A stretch of 64,000 bases of DNA from Streptacidiphilus sp. PB12-B1b (GTDB lineage: Bacteria > Actinomycetota > Actinomycetes > Streptomycetales > Streptomycetaceae), in the NCBI RefSeq assembly GCF_014084125.1, contig NZ_CP048405.1, forward strand, positions 4,650,001 to 4,714,000. The letters are read 5' to 3'. The position numbers and the translations under genes are program-made. Of this stretch, positions 54,139 through 62,438 are shown one piece after another. The notes beneath the pieces were generated by a model that made no database searches, was not told where the DNA came from, and saw nothing but the letters and a program-made list of their open reading frames with translations. Each line of letters starts with the position of its first letter. Within the stretch, counting starts at the first letter, position 1.

Positions 54139-54718
54139 CGCGGGTTCGCCGCCGCCGGAGCGTCAGCAGCCCGGCCCCGGCCAGCAGCACGCCTCCGGCC
54201 GCCACCGAGGTGGTGTCGCCGCCGGTGATGCTGCCGCCGACACCGGTGTGGGCGTTGCCCTGCGGCATGTGGTACCCGCCGCCGTCCTGGTCGGCGGCGC
54301 CGACCTGCAGGTTGCCCTGGAACTGGGAGTTGCCGGCACTGGCCGTGCAGGCGCCGGAGATGGTGTAGCTGCCGGCCTGGATGCTGGCGCTGACCGTGGC
54401 CGAGCCGGAGAAGAAGCCGGGCTGGCCGGACATCGGGCTCAGGCTCACCGGATCGGAGAACGCGCTGGTCGAGCGCCAGGTGGGCTTGGGGTTGGAGTAC
54501 GCCGAGCAGTCCAGCTCGACCGTCACGGTGTCCCCGGGCTGGACCGTCGACGGGGAGATGGTGACGCTGGCGGCACTGGCGGCGCCGGAGCCGCCCCCGC
54601 TGCTGGAGCCGCCACCGCCCGGGCCTGCGTTGTTGGACGCGAACGCCGGTGAGGCTGCGGCGGCGAGGGTGGCGAGGCCGAGCCCCGCGGCGGCGACTAT
54701 GGACTGGGTTGAGCGCAT
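54128..54718 (-). CDS. Predicted cell-surface protein, candidate sortase substrate
   Basis: 196 residues from ATG (MRSTQSIVAAAGLGLATLAA), GGAGGTG upstream. Signal peptide to about residue 28, a Gly/Ser-rich stretch, then a domain with CSAYSNPKPTWR and CTASAGNSQFQGN (one disulfide possible). The C-terminus has NAHTG at residues 155-159, about 15 residues of Gly/Thr, a hydrophobic segment (VAAGGVLLAGAGLLTL) and RRRR. This resembles a sorting signal with a variant of LAXTG. It overlaps the class F sortase gene. Confidence 0.75.
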   Translation of the reverse strand: MRSTQSIVAAAGLGLATLAAAASPAFASNNAGPGGGGSSSGGGSGAASAASVTISPSTVQPGDTVTVELDCSAYSNPKPTWRSTSAFSDPVSLSPMSGQPGFFSGSATVSASIQAGSYTISGACTASAGNSQFQGNLQVGAADQDGGGYHMPQGNAHTGVGGSITGGDTTSVAAGGVLLAGAGLLTLRRRRTRDGR

Positions 54719-54937
54719 CTGGCACACCTCCGTCGCCAGGGTGCGGACCTCGGGCAGGGCACCCGGGCGCGTGGGACACACCACGACGATCTGGCCTATG
54801 CGTCACCGTTCGTGAACGGGCCATAACCCTGCGACGGCCGCGCTCACCCGTTCGGCGGGCAGATCCGTTCGCACACGCACGCCCTGGCTGCAGGCTAGCG
54901 CCCGGCGGCGCCGGGGAGGGCGCGACGCGCCCGGGGC

Positions 54938-55774
54938 TCAGGGGCGGCGGATGACGATGTCGCCGACGGAGGTACGGGCGCGCACCTCCACCGTCTGCTC
55001 GGACTCGCCCGGGCCGTCGGCCGGGCCCAGGGAGTTGCGCACACTGCCCACCCGGGTGTTGACGTCCAGCCAGGCTGCGGTGGACTCCCGGATGCCGACC
55101 TCCAGATCCCCGAGGGCGGTCTGCAGGGCGATCCGGCCGCGCACCACCTCCCCGATCCGGATGGCGCCGTTGGCGGTGCGGGCGTCCACCCCGGCGTGCG
55201 CGAGGCCCACGGTGATCCGGCCGTTGGAGGAGCTGGCCCGCAGCTCGCCGGTGACCTCGGCGATCGCGGTCTCGCCGTTGGTGTTCTTGACCGTCGCCGC
55301 GCCCGCGATCCGGCCGAGGTCCACCCGGCCCGATCCGGCGACCTCGGCATCGCCCCCGGCGAGGTCCAGCCGGATGTCGCCGTGGTCGGTCTTCAGGTTC
55401 GCCGCCCCGGCCTCGGCGATCCTGATGCCGCCCACCGAGGTCTTGAAGGTGCAGCTGCCGAGCGGGCCCTCGCAGGTGAAGTCCCCTATCGGCGCGGTGG
55501 CGCGGACGTCGGAGCCCGCGGGCAGCTCGACCGAGACGTCCAGCGAACCGGTCCGGCCGAACAGCGAGCGCTTCTTGGGGCCCTTGACCAGCAGCGTCCC
55601 GCCCGAGCAGGTCACCTTGGTCTGCTGCGCGGCGCGGACGTCGGCCTCCTCGGCGCCGTTGCTCGGCAGCACCTCGACGACGGTGTCGGTGCGCTTGCCC
55701 GCACTGATCCGCACCGAGGCGATGTCGAGTTCGAGGGTGACGGAGATGGGCTGGGGGGTGTCGAACGTAGGCAT
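54938..55774 (-). CDS. DUF4097-type beta-repeat protein
   Basis: 278 residues, ATG start. No signal peptide. Regular short beta-strand repeats typical of the DUF4097 right-handed solenoid (VRATAPIGDFTCEG, IRIAEAGAANLKTDHGDIRL, LRASSSNGRITVGL, IALQTALGDLEVGI). Homologous streptomycete proteins are often encoded downstream of a small ribbon-helix-helix regulator, as here (next gene upstream, 105-base gap). Function is unknown; adhesion or scaffolding has been proposed for the fold. Confidence 0.82.
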   Translation of the reverse strand: MPTFDTPQPISVTLELDIASVRISAGKRTDTVVEVLPSNGAEEADVRAAQQTKVTCSGGTLLVKGPKKRSLFGRTGSLDVSVELPAGSDVRATAPIGDFTCEGPLGSCTFKTSVGGIRIAEAGAANLKTDHGDIRLDLAGGDAEVAGSGRVDLGRIAGAATVKNTNGETAIAEVTGELRASSSNGRITVGLAHAGVDARTANGAIRIGEVVRGRIALQTALGDLEVGIRESTAAWLDVNTRVGSVRNSLGPADGPGESEQTVEVRARTSVGDIVIRRP

Positions 55775-55878
55775 GACTGATCCCGTCCTCTGGGCTGTGG
55801 GTGCTGTCGGGGTGTGGATGAGGGGCTGTGGATGAGGGGTGAAGGGTGCTGGCCGGAGCCGGTGCAGGCGCGGGCCCG

Positions 55879-56421
55879 CTAGCGGACCCAGCCGGTGTAG
55901 CCCTGGCCGCGGTGGCGGGCCGAACCGGCAGGGCGGGGCGGCTCGGCGGGTTCCAGGGCGACGGCGACGGCCCGCACCAACCAGGCGTTGACCGACAGCC
56001 CCTCCTGCCCGGCGGCGTACTCCGCCCGGGCCTTGAGGTGGCCGGGCAGCCGGAAATTGATCCGTACCGCGCCGCCCTCCTCGCCCTCGGCGGGCGGGGC
56101 CGGCGGCACCGGCGGGCGCGCGGCGGCGGGCAGCGGCTGCCCGGCCTCCGGATACGGCTCCTGCGCCGGATCCTGGGCCGGGGGCGGCGTCACCACGAAC
56201 TCGGGGTCGAGCCCGCGCAGCCGGACGTCGACCGAGCCCGGGGCCAGCTCACGGGTGACCTCGGCCATGGCGGCGGACAGGGCGTTCAGCAGGGTCAGCC
56301 GGGCGGCCGACTCCAGCGGGGCGGTGAGCCGCTCGGCCAGGGCGCGGGCTTCGTCGCCGCCCGCGTCCGCGGCGACGGCCAGCTCCTGCCGGAGGTTGTC
56401 GACATACGGGGTGAGGTCCAT
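55879..56421 (-). CDS. Ribbon-helix-helix (HicB-like) DNA-binding protein
   Basis: 180 residues. The C-terminal part carries a ribbon-helix-helix motif: AVRINFRLPGHLKARAEYAA, followed by EGLSVNAWLVRAVAVAL (about 118-155). The N-terminal 75 residues are helical (VDNLRQELAVAADAGGDEA), with a Pro-rich linker between. No toxin gene of the HicA type is nearby. A strong inverted-repeat region just upstream (56431-56511) is a likely binding site for autoregulation, and the downstream DUF4097 gene is probably in the same operon. Confidence 0.8.
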   Translation of the reverse strand: MDLTPYVDNLRQELAVAADAGGDEARALAERLTAPLESAARLTLLNALSAAMAEVTRELAPGSVDVRLRGLDPEFVVTPPPAQDPAQEPYPEAGQPLPAAARPPVPPAPPAEGEEGGAVRINFRLPGHLKARAEYAAGQEGLSVNAWLVRAVAVALEPAEPPRPAGSARHRGQGYTGWVR

Positions 56422-56430
56422 GGCTCAAGC

Positions 56431-56511
56431 ATGGCACAGAAGTGGTGCCATAGCGAGCCACTATGGCACCACTCTTGTTCAGGGCTGCGCCAAGTCGGTG
56501 CCAGTCGGTGC
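56431..56511. promoter_or_regulatory. Operator-like array with a 12-bp inverted repeat
   Basis: GTGGTGCCATAG (56442-56453) is followed after 7 bases by its exact reverse complement CTATGGCACCAC (56461-56472). Related half-sites surround it: ATGGCAC at 56431-56437 and two direct GGTGCCAG copies at about 56498-56505 and 56507-56514. It lies between the ribbon-helix-helix gene and the divergent kinase gene. Multiple half-sites suit cooperative binding by a ribbon-helix-helix protein. Confidence 0.7.
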
Positions 56512-56596
56512 CAGGGCCGCTCCGGCGGCCACAGAATTCCCACACGAATGCCGACTACGGTGCGGCCGGACCAGCGGCGCACAGAGGTGGGTGGGA

Positions 56597-57901
56597 ATGC
56601 AGCAGGATCAGCTTCTCGGCGGTCGGTACGCCCTGTCCGGGCTGCTGGGGCGCGGCGGCATGGCCGACGTGTACCTGGCCCGGGATCTGCGGCTGGAGCG
56701 CCCGGTCGCGGTGAAGGTGCTGAAGCCGGCCGTCGCGGGCGACCCCGGCTACCTGGCCAGGTTCCGACGCGAGGCGAGATCCACCGCCTCGCTCAGCCAC
56801 CCCTCGGTGGTGGCCGTCTTCGACAGCGGCGAGGACCTGCTGGACGGCGTCCGACTGCCCTACCTGGTCATGGAGTACGTGCACGGCACCACGCTGCACG
56901 ACCTGCTGCGGCAGCAGCAGGCGCTGGACGTGCGCCGGGCACTGGAGTTCACCCACGGCGTCCTGGAGGGTCTGGCCTACGCGCACGCGCACGGCATCGT
57001 CCACCGGGACGTCAAACCGGCCAATGTGATGCTGACCGCCGACGGCGCGGTCAAGGTCATGGACTTCGGCATCGCCCGGCCGATGGCCGAGGGCGGGATG
57101 ACGCTCACCCAGGCCGACATGGTGATCGGCACCGCCGAGTACCTCTCGCCCGAGCAGGCACGCGGACAGGCCGTGGACGCGCGCTCGGACCTCTACTCCG
57201 TCGGCTGCCTGCTGTTCGAACTGCTCACCGGGCGGCCGCCGTTCATCGGCGACACCCCGGTGGCCGTGGTGCTGCAGCACCTGCGCTCGGAGCCGCAGCC
57301 GCCGTCCGCGCTCGCCCCGGCCGTCGGCCGCTCCTGCGACGGGCTGCTCCTGCGGGCGCTGGCCAAGGACCGCGAGCAGCGCTTCGCCGACGCGGCGCAG
57401 ATGCGCGACGCCGTCTCCCGGGAGCTGCAACTGCTCTCCGCCGAGGCGGCGCGGCCGACCCGGACGCAGGCCGCTGTGCCGCTGCCGCCGCCCGCCGCCC
57501 CCGCGCGGCGCACCCGACGGCCGCGCCGGACCGCGGCCACCGTCGCCGTCATCGGGGTGGTCGGCGCGGTCGCGGCGCTGGGCGTGGCCGGCGCCGCCCG
57601 GGCGGTCCACCAGCACGCCGCCTCAGGGGGCACCACCGCCGGCGCCACGACCGTTGCCACGAACGGCAGTTCCTCCGCCGCCGCCCGCACGGTGCGGACG
57701 CCTGACCTCTCCGGCCGGACGCTCGCCGGCGCGCGGCTGGTGCTGTGGGGCCAGGGCATGCACGTGCAGAGCGTGGTCGTCGGCGGCTGCCCCGGCCCGG
57801 AGGCGGCGGCGCACCGGGTCTGCGGACAGACCCCGGCCGCGGGCAGCAGCGTGGCCGCAGGCACCGGGGTGACCGTCGTGCTCGCCCCCGGCGTCGGCTG
57901 A
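56597..57901 (+). CDS. Eukaryotic-type Ser/Thr protein kinase with a single PASTA domain
   Basis: 434 residues from ATG (MQQDQLLGGRYALSGLL), GAGGTGG upstream. Kinase motifs: GRGGMADVYLA (18-28), Lys40 in VAVKVL, HRDVKPANVML, DFGIARPMA and SPEQARGQAVDARSDLYSVG. A membrane helix (TVAVIGVVGAVAALGVAGAA) near 320-340 is followed by one PASTA-like domain (LSGRTLAGARLVLWGQGMHV, VVLAPGVG). PknB-type kinases normally have three or four PASTA domains; one is minimal. It senses cell-wall fragments or another ligand outside and phosphorylates cytoplasmic targets. Confidence 0.92.
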   Translation: MQQDQLLGGRYALSGLLGRGGMADVYLARDLRLERPVAVKVLKPAVAGDPGYLARFRREARSTASLSHPSVVAVFDSGEDLLDGVRLPYLVMEYVHGTTLHDLLRQQQALDVRRALEFTHGVLEGLAYAHAHGIVHRDVKPANVMLTADGAVKVMDFGIARPMAEGGMTLTQADMVIGTAEYLSPEQARGQAVDARSDLYSVGCLLFELLTGRPPFIGDTPVAVVLQHLRSEPQPPSALAPAVGRSCDGLLLRALAKDREQRFADAAQMRDAVSRELQLLSAEAARPTRTQAAVPLPPPAAPARRTRRPRRTAATVAVIGVVGAVAALGVAGAARAVHQHAASGGTTAGATTVATNGSSSAAARTVRTPDLSGRTLAGARLVLWGQGMHVQSVVVGGCPGPEAAAHRVCGQTPAAGSSVAAGTGVTVVLAPGVG

Positions 57902-57907
57902 CGGACC

Positions 57908-57932
57908 ATCAGCTGACGCATGCTCAGTTGAT
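57908..57932. terminator. Inverted repeat between convergent kinase and kstR2 genes
   Basis: ATCAGCTGA (57908-57916) and TCAGTTGAT (57924-57932) pair with one G-T pair around 7 bases, six bases after the kinase stop. A weak bidirectional terminator is likely. Confidence 0.45.
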
Positions 57933-57953
57933 CTGCCCTCGGCGGGATTTGGG

Positions 57954-58553
57954 TCAGGGGGCGGCGGGTGCGGCGAAGCCGTCCAGGAAGACCGACAGCA
58001 GCTCCTCGGCCAGCCGGTCCACCGGCGTCTGCGGGGTGGGGCGGTACCAGCGCCCGGAGAGGAACACGGCGTCCCGCAGCAGCCGGTGGAACAGCCGGGG
58101 GTCCAGGTCGGCGCGGAACTCGCCGTCGGCGACGCCCCGGCTGACGGCGTCCGACCAGATCCGGTGGATCTGCCCGGCGACCTCCTCGATCCGCTCGGCC
58201 TGCGGCAGCGTGCGCAGCAGCGCGCCCTCGTTCTGGTAGATCTGCGTGGCGTGCGGGTGGTCCTCGGCGACCCGCAGCGAGACCGCGACCAGCAGGGCCA
58301 GCCGCTCCCTGGCGGTGGCCGCTCCGGCGCAGGAGGCGTCGTAGCGCTGCTTGAGGTCGTCCAGGTAGCTGGTGACGATCTCCTGGACCATGGCGTCCTT
58401 GGAGTCGAAGTGGTGGTAGAGGCTGCCGGAGAGGATGCCCACCTCGTCGGCGATCTCGCGGACCGTGGTCGCGGCGACTCCGCGCCGGGCGAACAGCTCC
58501 GCCGCCTGCTGCAGGATGCTCTCCCGCCGCGTCCTGGTTGTGCCCACCGTCAC
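57954..58553 (-). CDS. kstR2: KstR2-type TetR repressor of steroid ring C/D catabolism
   Basis: 199 residues from GTG with GGAG seven bases upstream. TetR helix-turn-helix: ILQQAAELFARRGVAATTVR, then IADEVGILSGSLYHHFDSK (about 12-55). The recognition segment GILSGSLYHHF is that of KstR2 of mycobacteria. The C-terminal domain ends FHRLLRDAVFLSGRWYRP, again as in KstR2. KstR2 represses the late cholesterol genes and is released by HIP-CoA. The divergent ipd genes and the exact operator at 58664-58677 make this assignment firm. Confidence 0.93.
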   Translation of the reverse strand: MTVGTTRTRRESILQQAAELFARRGVAATTVREIADEVGILSGSLYHHFDSKDAMVQEIVTSYLDDLKQRYDASCAGAATARERLALLVAVSLRVAEDHPHATQIYQNEGALLRTLPQAERIEEVAGQIHRIWSDAVSRGVADGEFRADLDPRLFHRLLRDAVFLSGRWYRPTPQTPVDRLAEELLSVFLDGFAAPAAP

Positions 58554-58663
58554 CCTTGCTCTCCAGCCCTCGTCACCGCATTGGCGTCGCGGCTGCTCAC
58601 GATAGCCGAGGCCGCCGCCCGGGCCGGTGCCCGGTTTCGATGCTGCACCATCATTGGCAACCA

Positions 58664-58677
58664 AACAAGCGCTTGGT
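58664..58677. promoter_or_regulatory. KstR2 operator box
   Basis: AACAAGCGCTTGGT matches AnCAAGnnCTTGnT at every defined position. It lies between kstR2 (minus) and ipdA (plus), about 110 bases from the first and 47 bases from the second. Binding would control both directions. Confidence 0.9.
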
Positions 58678-58724
58678 AGCGTATGGTCCGCCGACGCGCT
58701 CCACCACCGAAGGGCGGGTGCTCA

Positions 58725-59669
58725 GTGACGGACAGCTCTGCGACCGGCGGCTCGGTGATTGAGGGCTCGGTGACCGACAGGCGGATGAGCGAGGACGAGG
58801 TAGTCGCCCAGCTCCGCTCCGGCATGACCATCGGCATCGGCGGCTGGGGCTCGCGGCGCAAGCCCATGTCCCTGGTCCGGGCGCTGCTCCGGTCCGACCT
58901 GACCGACCTGACCGTGGTCGGCTACGGCGGCCCGGACGTCGGCCTGCTCTGCGCGGCGGGCAAGGTGCGGCGGCTGGTCTACGGCTTCGTGTCGCTGGAC
59001 TCCATCCCGCTCGAGCCGCACTTCCAGGCCGCTCGGCAGAGCGGCGCGGTCCAGGCGACCGAGTACGACGAGGGCATGTTGCAGGCGGGGCTGCGCGCCG
59101 CAGCCGAGCGGCTGCCGTTCCTGCCGATCCGCGCCGGGCTCGGCTCCGACGTGATGCGGTTCAACCCGGAGCTGCGCACCGTCGCCTCGCCCTACCCGGA
59201 CGGCGAGGAGCTGCTCGCCGTGCCCGCGCTGCGCCTGGACGCCGCCCTGGTCCACCTCAACCGGGCCGACGCCACCGGGAATGCCCAGTTCCTCGGCCCC
59301 GACCTGTACTTCGACGACCTGTTCTGCGCCGCAGCCGACCGCGCGTACCTCTCCTGCGAGCAGGTGGTGCCCACCGCCGCGCTCACCCGGGACGCCGACC
59401 TCACCCGGCTGCGCATCCACCGCTGGATGGTCTCCGGCGTGGTGGAGGCCCGCAACGGCGCGCACTTCACCTCCTGCGCCCCGGACTACGGCCGCGACGA
59501 GGGCTTCCAGCGCGCGTACGCGGCCGCCGCCCGCGATCCGGACGACTGGCGGGCCTTCCGGAAGACCTACCTCGACGGCGACGAACACGACTACCAGCGC
59601 GCCGTCGCCGAACGAGCCGAGCGCGCCGGGCGCGCCGGGCGCGAGGCCGGGCAGGAGGCTGCCGGATGA
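58725..59669 (+). CDS. ipdA: COCHEA-CoA hydrolase subunit alpha (IpdA)
   Basis: 314 residues from GTG with AAGGGCGGG upstream; later starts at 58770 or 58785 are possible. The core is the IpdA sequence: VVAQLRSGMTIGIGGWGSRR, MSLVRALLRSDLTDLTVVGY, LPFLPIRAGLGSDVMRF and GAHFTSCAPDYGRDEGFQRA. The fold is class I CoA-transferase, but IpdAB open the last steroid ring of COCHEA-CoA by hydrolysis, in the cytoplasm. The stop overlaps ipdB (ATGA). First gene of the KstR2-controlled operon. Confidence 0.93.
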   Translation: MTDSSATGGSVIEGSVTDRRMSEDEVVAQLRSGMTIGIGGWGSRRKPMSLVRALLRSDLTDLTVVGYGGPDVGLLCAAGKVRRLVYGFVSLDSIPLEPHFQAARQSGAVQATEYDEGMLQAGLRAAAERLPFLPIRAGLGSDVMRFNPELRTVASPYPDGEELLAVPALRLDAALVHLNRADATGNAQFLGPDLYFDDLFCAAADRAYLSCEQVVPTAALTRDADLTRLRIHRWMVSGVVEARNGAHFTSCAPDYGRDEGFQRAYAAAARDPDDWRAFRKTYLDGDEHDYQRAVAERAERAGRAGREAGQEAAG

Positions 59670-60448
59670 CCGCCGACGACACCGTCCCCCCGGCCGGGGC
59701 CACACGGGCCGAGGTGTGCGTCGCCGCCTGCGCCGACGCCTGGCGCGACGACGGCGAGATCCTGGCCAGCCCGATGGGGCTGGTCCCCGGCATCGGCGCC
59801 CGGCTGGCCCGCGCCACCTTCGCGCCGGAGCTGCTGCTCTCCGACGGCGAGGCCGCCCTGGTCGCCGGTGTCTGGGCGATCGACGCGCCGCCCCCGGCCG
59901 AGATCGAGGGCTGGCTGCCCTACCGAGCCGTCTTCGAGCTGCTGGCGACCGGCCGACGGCACGTCATGATGGGCCCCAGCCAGATCGACCGGTACGGCAA
60001 CGCCAACATCTCCGCGATCGGCGACTTCGCCCGCCCCACCCGGCAGTTGCTGGGCGTGCGCGGCGCGCCGGGCAACACCGTCAACCACGCCACCAGTTAC
60101 TGGGTGCCCCGGCACTCGCCGCGCGCCTTCACCGAGCGGGTGGACGTGGTCTGCGGCGTCGGCCACGACAGCGCGGCCCGCGCGGGGCGCGCGGCCGGCC
60201 GCTTCCACGACCTGCGGCGGGTGGTCAGCAATCTTGCGGTGCTGGACTTCGGCGGCCCGGACCACGCCATGCGGCTGGTCTCGGTCCACCCCGGGGTCAC
60301 CCCGGACCAGGTCGCCGCCGCCACCGGCTTCACCCTGCACACCGCCGACGGGGTCGCCGAGACCAGGCTGCCGACCGCTCGGGAGCTGGAGCTGATCCGA
60401 ACCGTGATCGACCCCCGGGCCCGGCGCGACCGGGAGGTGCCGGCATGA
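59666..60448 (+). CDS. ipdB: COCHEA-CoA hydrolase subunit beta (IpdB)
   Basis: 260 residues, ATG in an ATGA overlap with ipdA. CoA-transferase-like beta subunit with ARLARATFAPELLLSDGEAA, MMGPSQIDRYGNANISAIGD and VVCGVGHDSAARAG. It forms the heterotetramer with IpdA that carries out the retro-Claisen-like ring C opening. Overlap with ipdC (ATGA) shows a tightly coupled operon. Confidence 0.93.
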   Translation: MTADDTVPPAGATRAEVCVAACADAWRDDGEILASPMGLVPGIGARLARATFAPELLLSDGEAALVAGVWAIDAPPPAEIEGWLPYRAVFELLATGRRHVMMGPSQIDRYGNANISAIGDFARPTRQLLGVRGAPGNTVNHATSYWVPRHSPRAFTERVDVVCGVGHDSAARAGRAAGRFHDLRRVVSNLAVLDFGGPDHAMRLVSVHPGVTPDQVAAATGFTLHTADGVAETRLPTARELELIRTVIDPRARRDREVPA

Positions 60449-61620
60449 GCACGCTCCCCTCGCCTGCCGGGGGCGCCGCCGGGGGCGTCCCGCACCCCGC
60501 GCTGCACACCGCGTTGTGCGAGCTGGCCGGGGTGCGCTACCCGGTGGTGCAGACCGGCATGGGCTGGGTCTCCGGACCCGAGCTCACCGCCGCCACCGCC
60601 CGCGCGGGCGGCCTGGGCATCCTGGCCAGCGCCACGCTCACGGTGGCGGGCACCCGGGTGGCGATCCGCGCCGTCCGCGAGCGCACCGACGCGCCGTTCG
60701 GGGTGAACCTGCGCGGGGACGCCCCGGACGCGGCCGAGCGGGCCGCCGTGCTGATCGAGGAGGGCGTCCGGGTCGCCTCCTTCGCGCTGGCCCCCACCGA
60801 GCCGGTGATCCGACGGCTCAAGGACGCCGGAGTGGTGGTGGTGCCCTCCGTCGGCGCCCGCCGACACGCCGAGAAGGTCCAGGCGTGGGGCGCGGACGCG
60901 GTCGTCGTCCAGGGCGGCGAGGGGGGTGGGCACACCGGCAGCGTGCCCACCTCGATCCTGCTGCCGCAGGTCGTGGACGCCGTGGACATCCCGGTGATCG
61001 CCGCCGGGGGCTTCCGCGACGGGCGCGGCCTGGTCGCCGCGCTGGCGCAGGGCGCGGTGGGCATCGCCATGGGCACCCGCTTCCTGCTCACCAGCGACAG
61101 CACCGTGCCGGAGCGGGTCAAGGCCGAGTACCTGCGGTGCGGGGTCACCGACACCGTGGTCACCCCGGTGCTGGACGGCGTGCCGCAGCGGGTGCTGCGC
61201 ACCGAGCTGGTGGAGCGCCTGGTCGCGGCCGGGCCACTGGCCCGCACCACCCGCTCGCTGCGGCACGCCCTGGCCTTCCGCAGGCTCTCCGGCACCGGCT
61301 GGCCGGACCTGCTCCGCCAGGGCCTGACCCTGCGCCGCAGCCACGGACTGGGCTGGTCGCAGGTGCTGATGGCCGCCAACACCCCGATGATGCTGCGCGC
61401 CGCCATGGTCGACGGCCGGTTGGAGCTGGGCACCCTGGCCAGTGGGCAGGTCGCCGGGCTGATCGGGGACCTGCCGAGCTGCTCGGAGCTGATCGACCGG
61501 ATCATCGCCGACGCGGACGCCGTGCTGCACCGGCTGGCCGCAGCCCCCGCCGACGCTGCGCCCGGCGCCGCTGCACCTGGGGCCACTGCCCCCGTCGCTG
61601 TCCCAGGAGGACGCCCATGA
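60445..61620 (+). CDS. ipdC: NADPH-dependent flavin oxidoreductase IpdC (2-nitropropane dioxygenase family)
   Basis: 391 residues. TIM-barrel flavoprotein: VRYPVVQTGMGWVSGPELTA, ADAVVVQGGEGGGHTGSVPT, PVIAAGGFRDGRGLVAALAQ and GIAMGTRFLLT, with the FMN phosphate site. In steroid degraders IpdC introduces a double bond in the HIP-CoA-derived bicyclic thioester before ring D opening. The C-terminal 25 residues are Ala/Pro-rich. ATGA overlaps at both ends. Confidence 0.9.
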   Translation: MSTLPSPAGGAAGGVPHPALHTALCELAGVRYPVVQTGMGWVSGPELTAATARAGGLGILASATLTVAGTRVAIRAVRERTDAPFGVNLRGDAPDAAERAAVLIEEGVRVASFALAPTEPVIRRLKDAGVVVVPSVGARRHAEKVQAWGADAVVVQGGEGGGHTGSVPTSILLPQVVDAVDIPVIAAGGFRDGRGLVAALAQGAVGIAMGTRFLLTSDSTVPERVKAEYLRCGVTDTVVTPVLDGVPQRVLRTELVERLVAAGPLARTTRSLRHALAFRRLSGTGWPDLLRQGLTLRRSHGLGWSQVLMAANTPMMLRAAMVDGRLELGTLASGQVAGLIGDLPSCSELIDRIIADADAVLHRLAAAPADAAPGAAAPGATAPVAVPGGRP

Positions 61621-62381
61621 GCCGCCCCGGCCACCAGTTGCTCGCCGGTCGCACCGCGCTGGTCACCGCCGCTGCGGGCACCGGCATCGGCTTCGCCACC
61701 GCCCGCCGCTTCGCCGAGGAGGGCGCCCGGGTGGCCCTCAGCGACCGGCACGAACGGCGGCTCAAGGAGGCCGCCGACCGGATCGAGGAGCTGTGCGGGC
61801 AGCGTCCGCCCGCCGTCGTCTGCGATGTGACCGTGCAGAGCGACGTCGAGCGGATGTTCGCCGAGACCCTCGCCGCCTTCGGCCACCTCGACGTCCTGGT
61901 CAACAACGCCGGGCTGGGCGGCACCGCTGAGCTGCTGGAGATGACCGACGAGCAGTGGAGCGGTGTGCTGGACGTCAGCCTGAACGGCACCTTCCGCTGC
62001 ACCCGGGCCGCCCTGCGGCACATGGTGCCGCGCGGCAGCGGCGTCATCGTCAACAACGCCTCGGTGCTGGGCTGGCGGGCCCAGCGCGGCCAGGCCCACT
62101 ACGCCGCCGCCAAGGCCGGGGTGATGGCGCTCACCCGCTGCGCGGCGGTGGAGGTCGGCCGCTCCGGGGTGCGGGTCAACGCGGTCGCGCCCAGCATCGC
62201 CATGCACGAGCACCTGGCCCGGACCACCAGCGACGAGCTGCTGCGGAGGCTCTCCGCCGACGAGGCGTTCGGCCGGGCCGCCGAACCGGCCGAGGTCGCC
62301 GACGTGATCGTCTTCCTGGCCAGCGACTACTCCTCGTACATGACCGGCGAGACGGTCTCGGTGAGCAGCCAGCACGCCTGA
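61617..62381 (+). CDS. ipdF: Short-chain dehydrogenase IpdF
   Basis: 254 residues. SDR fold: cofactor motif TAAAGTGIGFATARRFAEEG, NNAG in DVLVNNAGLGGTAELLEM, catalytic Ser in IVNNASVLGWRAQRG, and Tyr-x3-Lys in AHYAAAKAGVMALTR. The strings VLGWRAQ and SDYSSYMTGE match mycobacterial IpdF (Rv3559c), which oxidises the C5 hydroxyl of 5-OH-HIC-CoA in ring C/D degradation. AGGAGG precedes the ATG, which overlaps the ipdC stop. Confidence 0.9.
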   Translation: MSRPGHQLLAGRTALVTAAAGTGIGFATARRFAEEGARVALSDRHERRLKEAADRIEELCGQRPPAVVCDVTVQSDVERMFAETLAAFGHLDVLVNNAGLGGTAELLEMTDEQWSGVLDVSLNGTFRCTRAALRHMVPRGSGVIVNNASVLGWRAQRGQAHYAAAKAGVMALTRCAAVEVGRSGVRVNAVAPSIAMHEHLARTTSDELLRRLSADEAFGRAAEPAEVADVIVFLASDYSSYMTGETVSVSSQHA

Positions 62382-62438
62382 ACGCTTGGGCACGTGAGCA
62401 CTTGAGCGCCGACGACACGGACGATCACGGGAGGGCAG

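Noticed and set aside
62382-62438. Possible second KstR2 box between ipdF and echA20 (GCTTGGGCACGTGAGCACTTGAG)
   Set aside because: It contains CTTG words but does not match AnCAAGnnCTTGnT; the region is just the largest intergenic gap in the operon.
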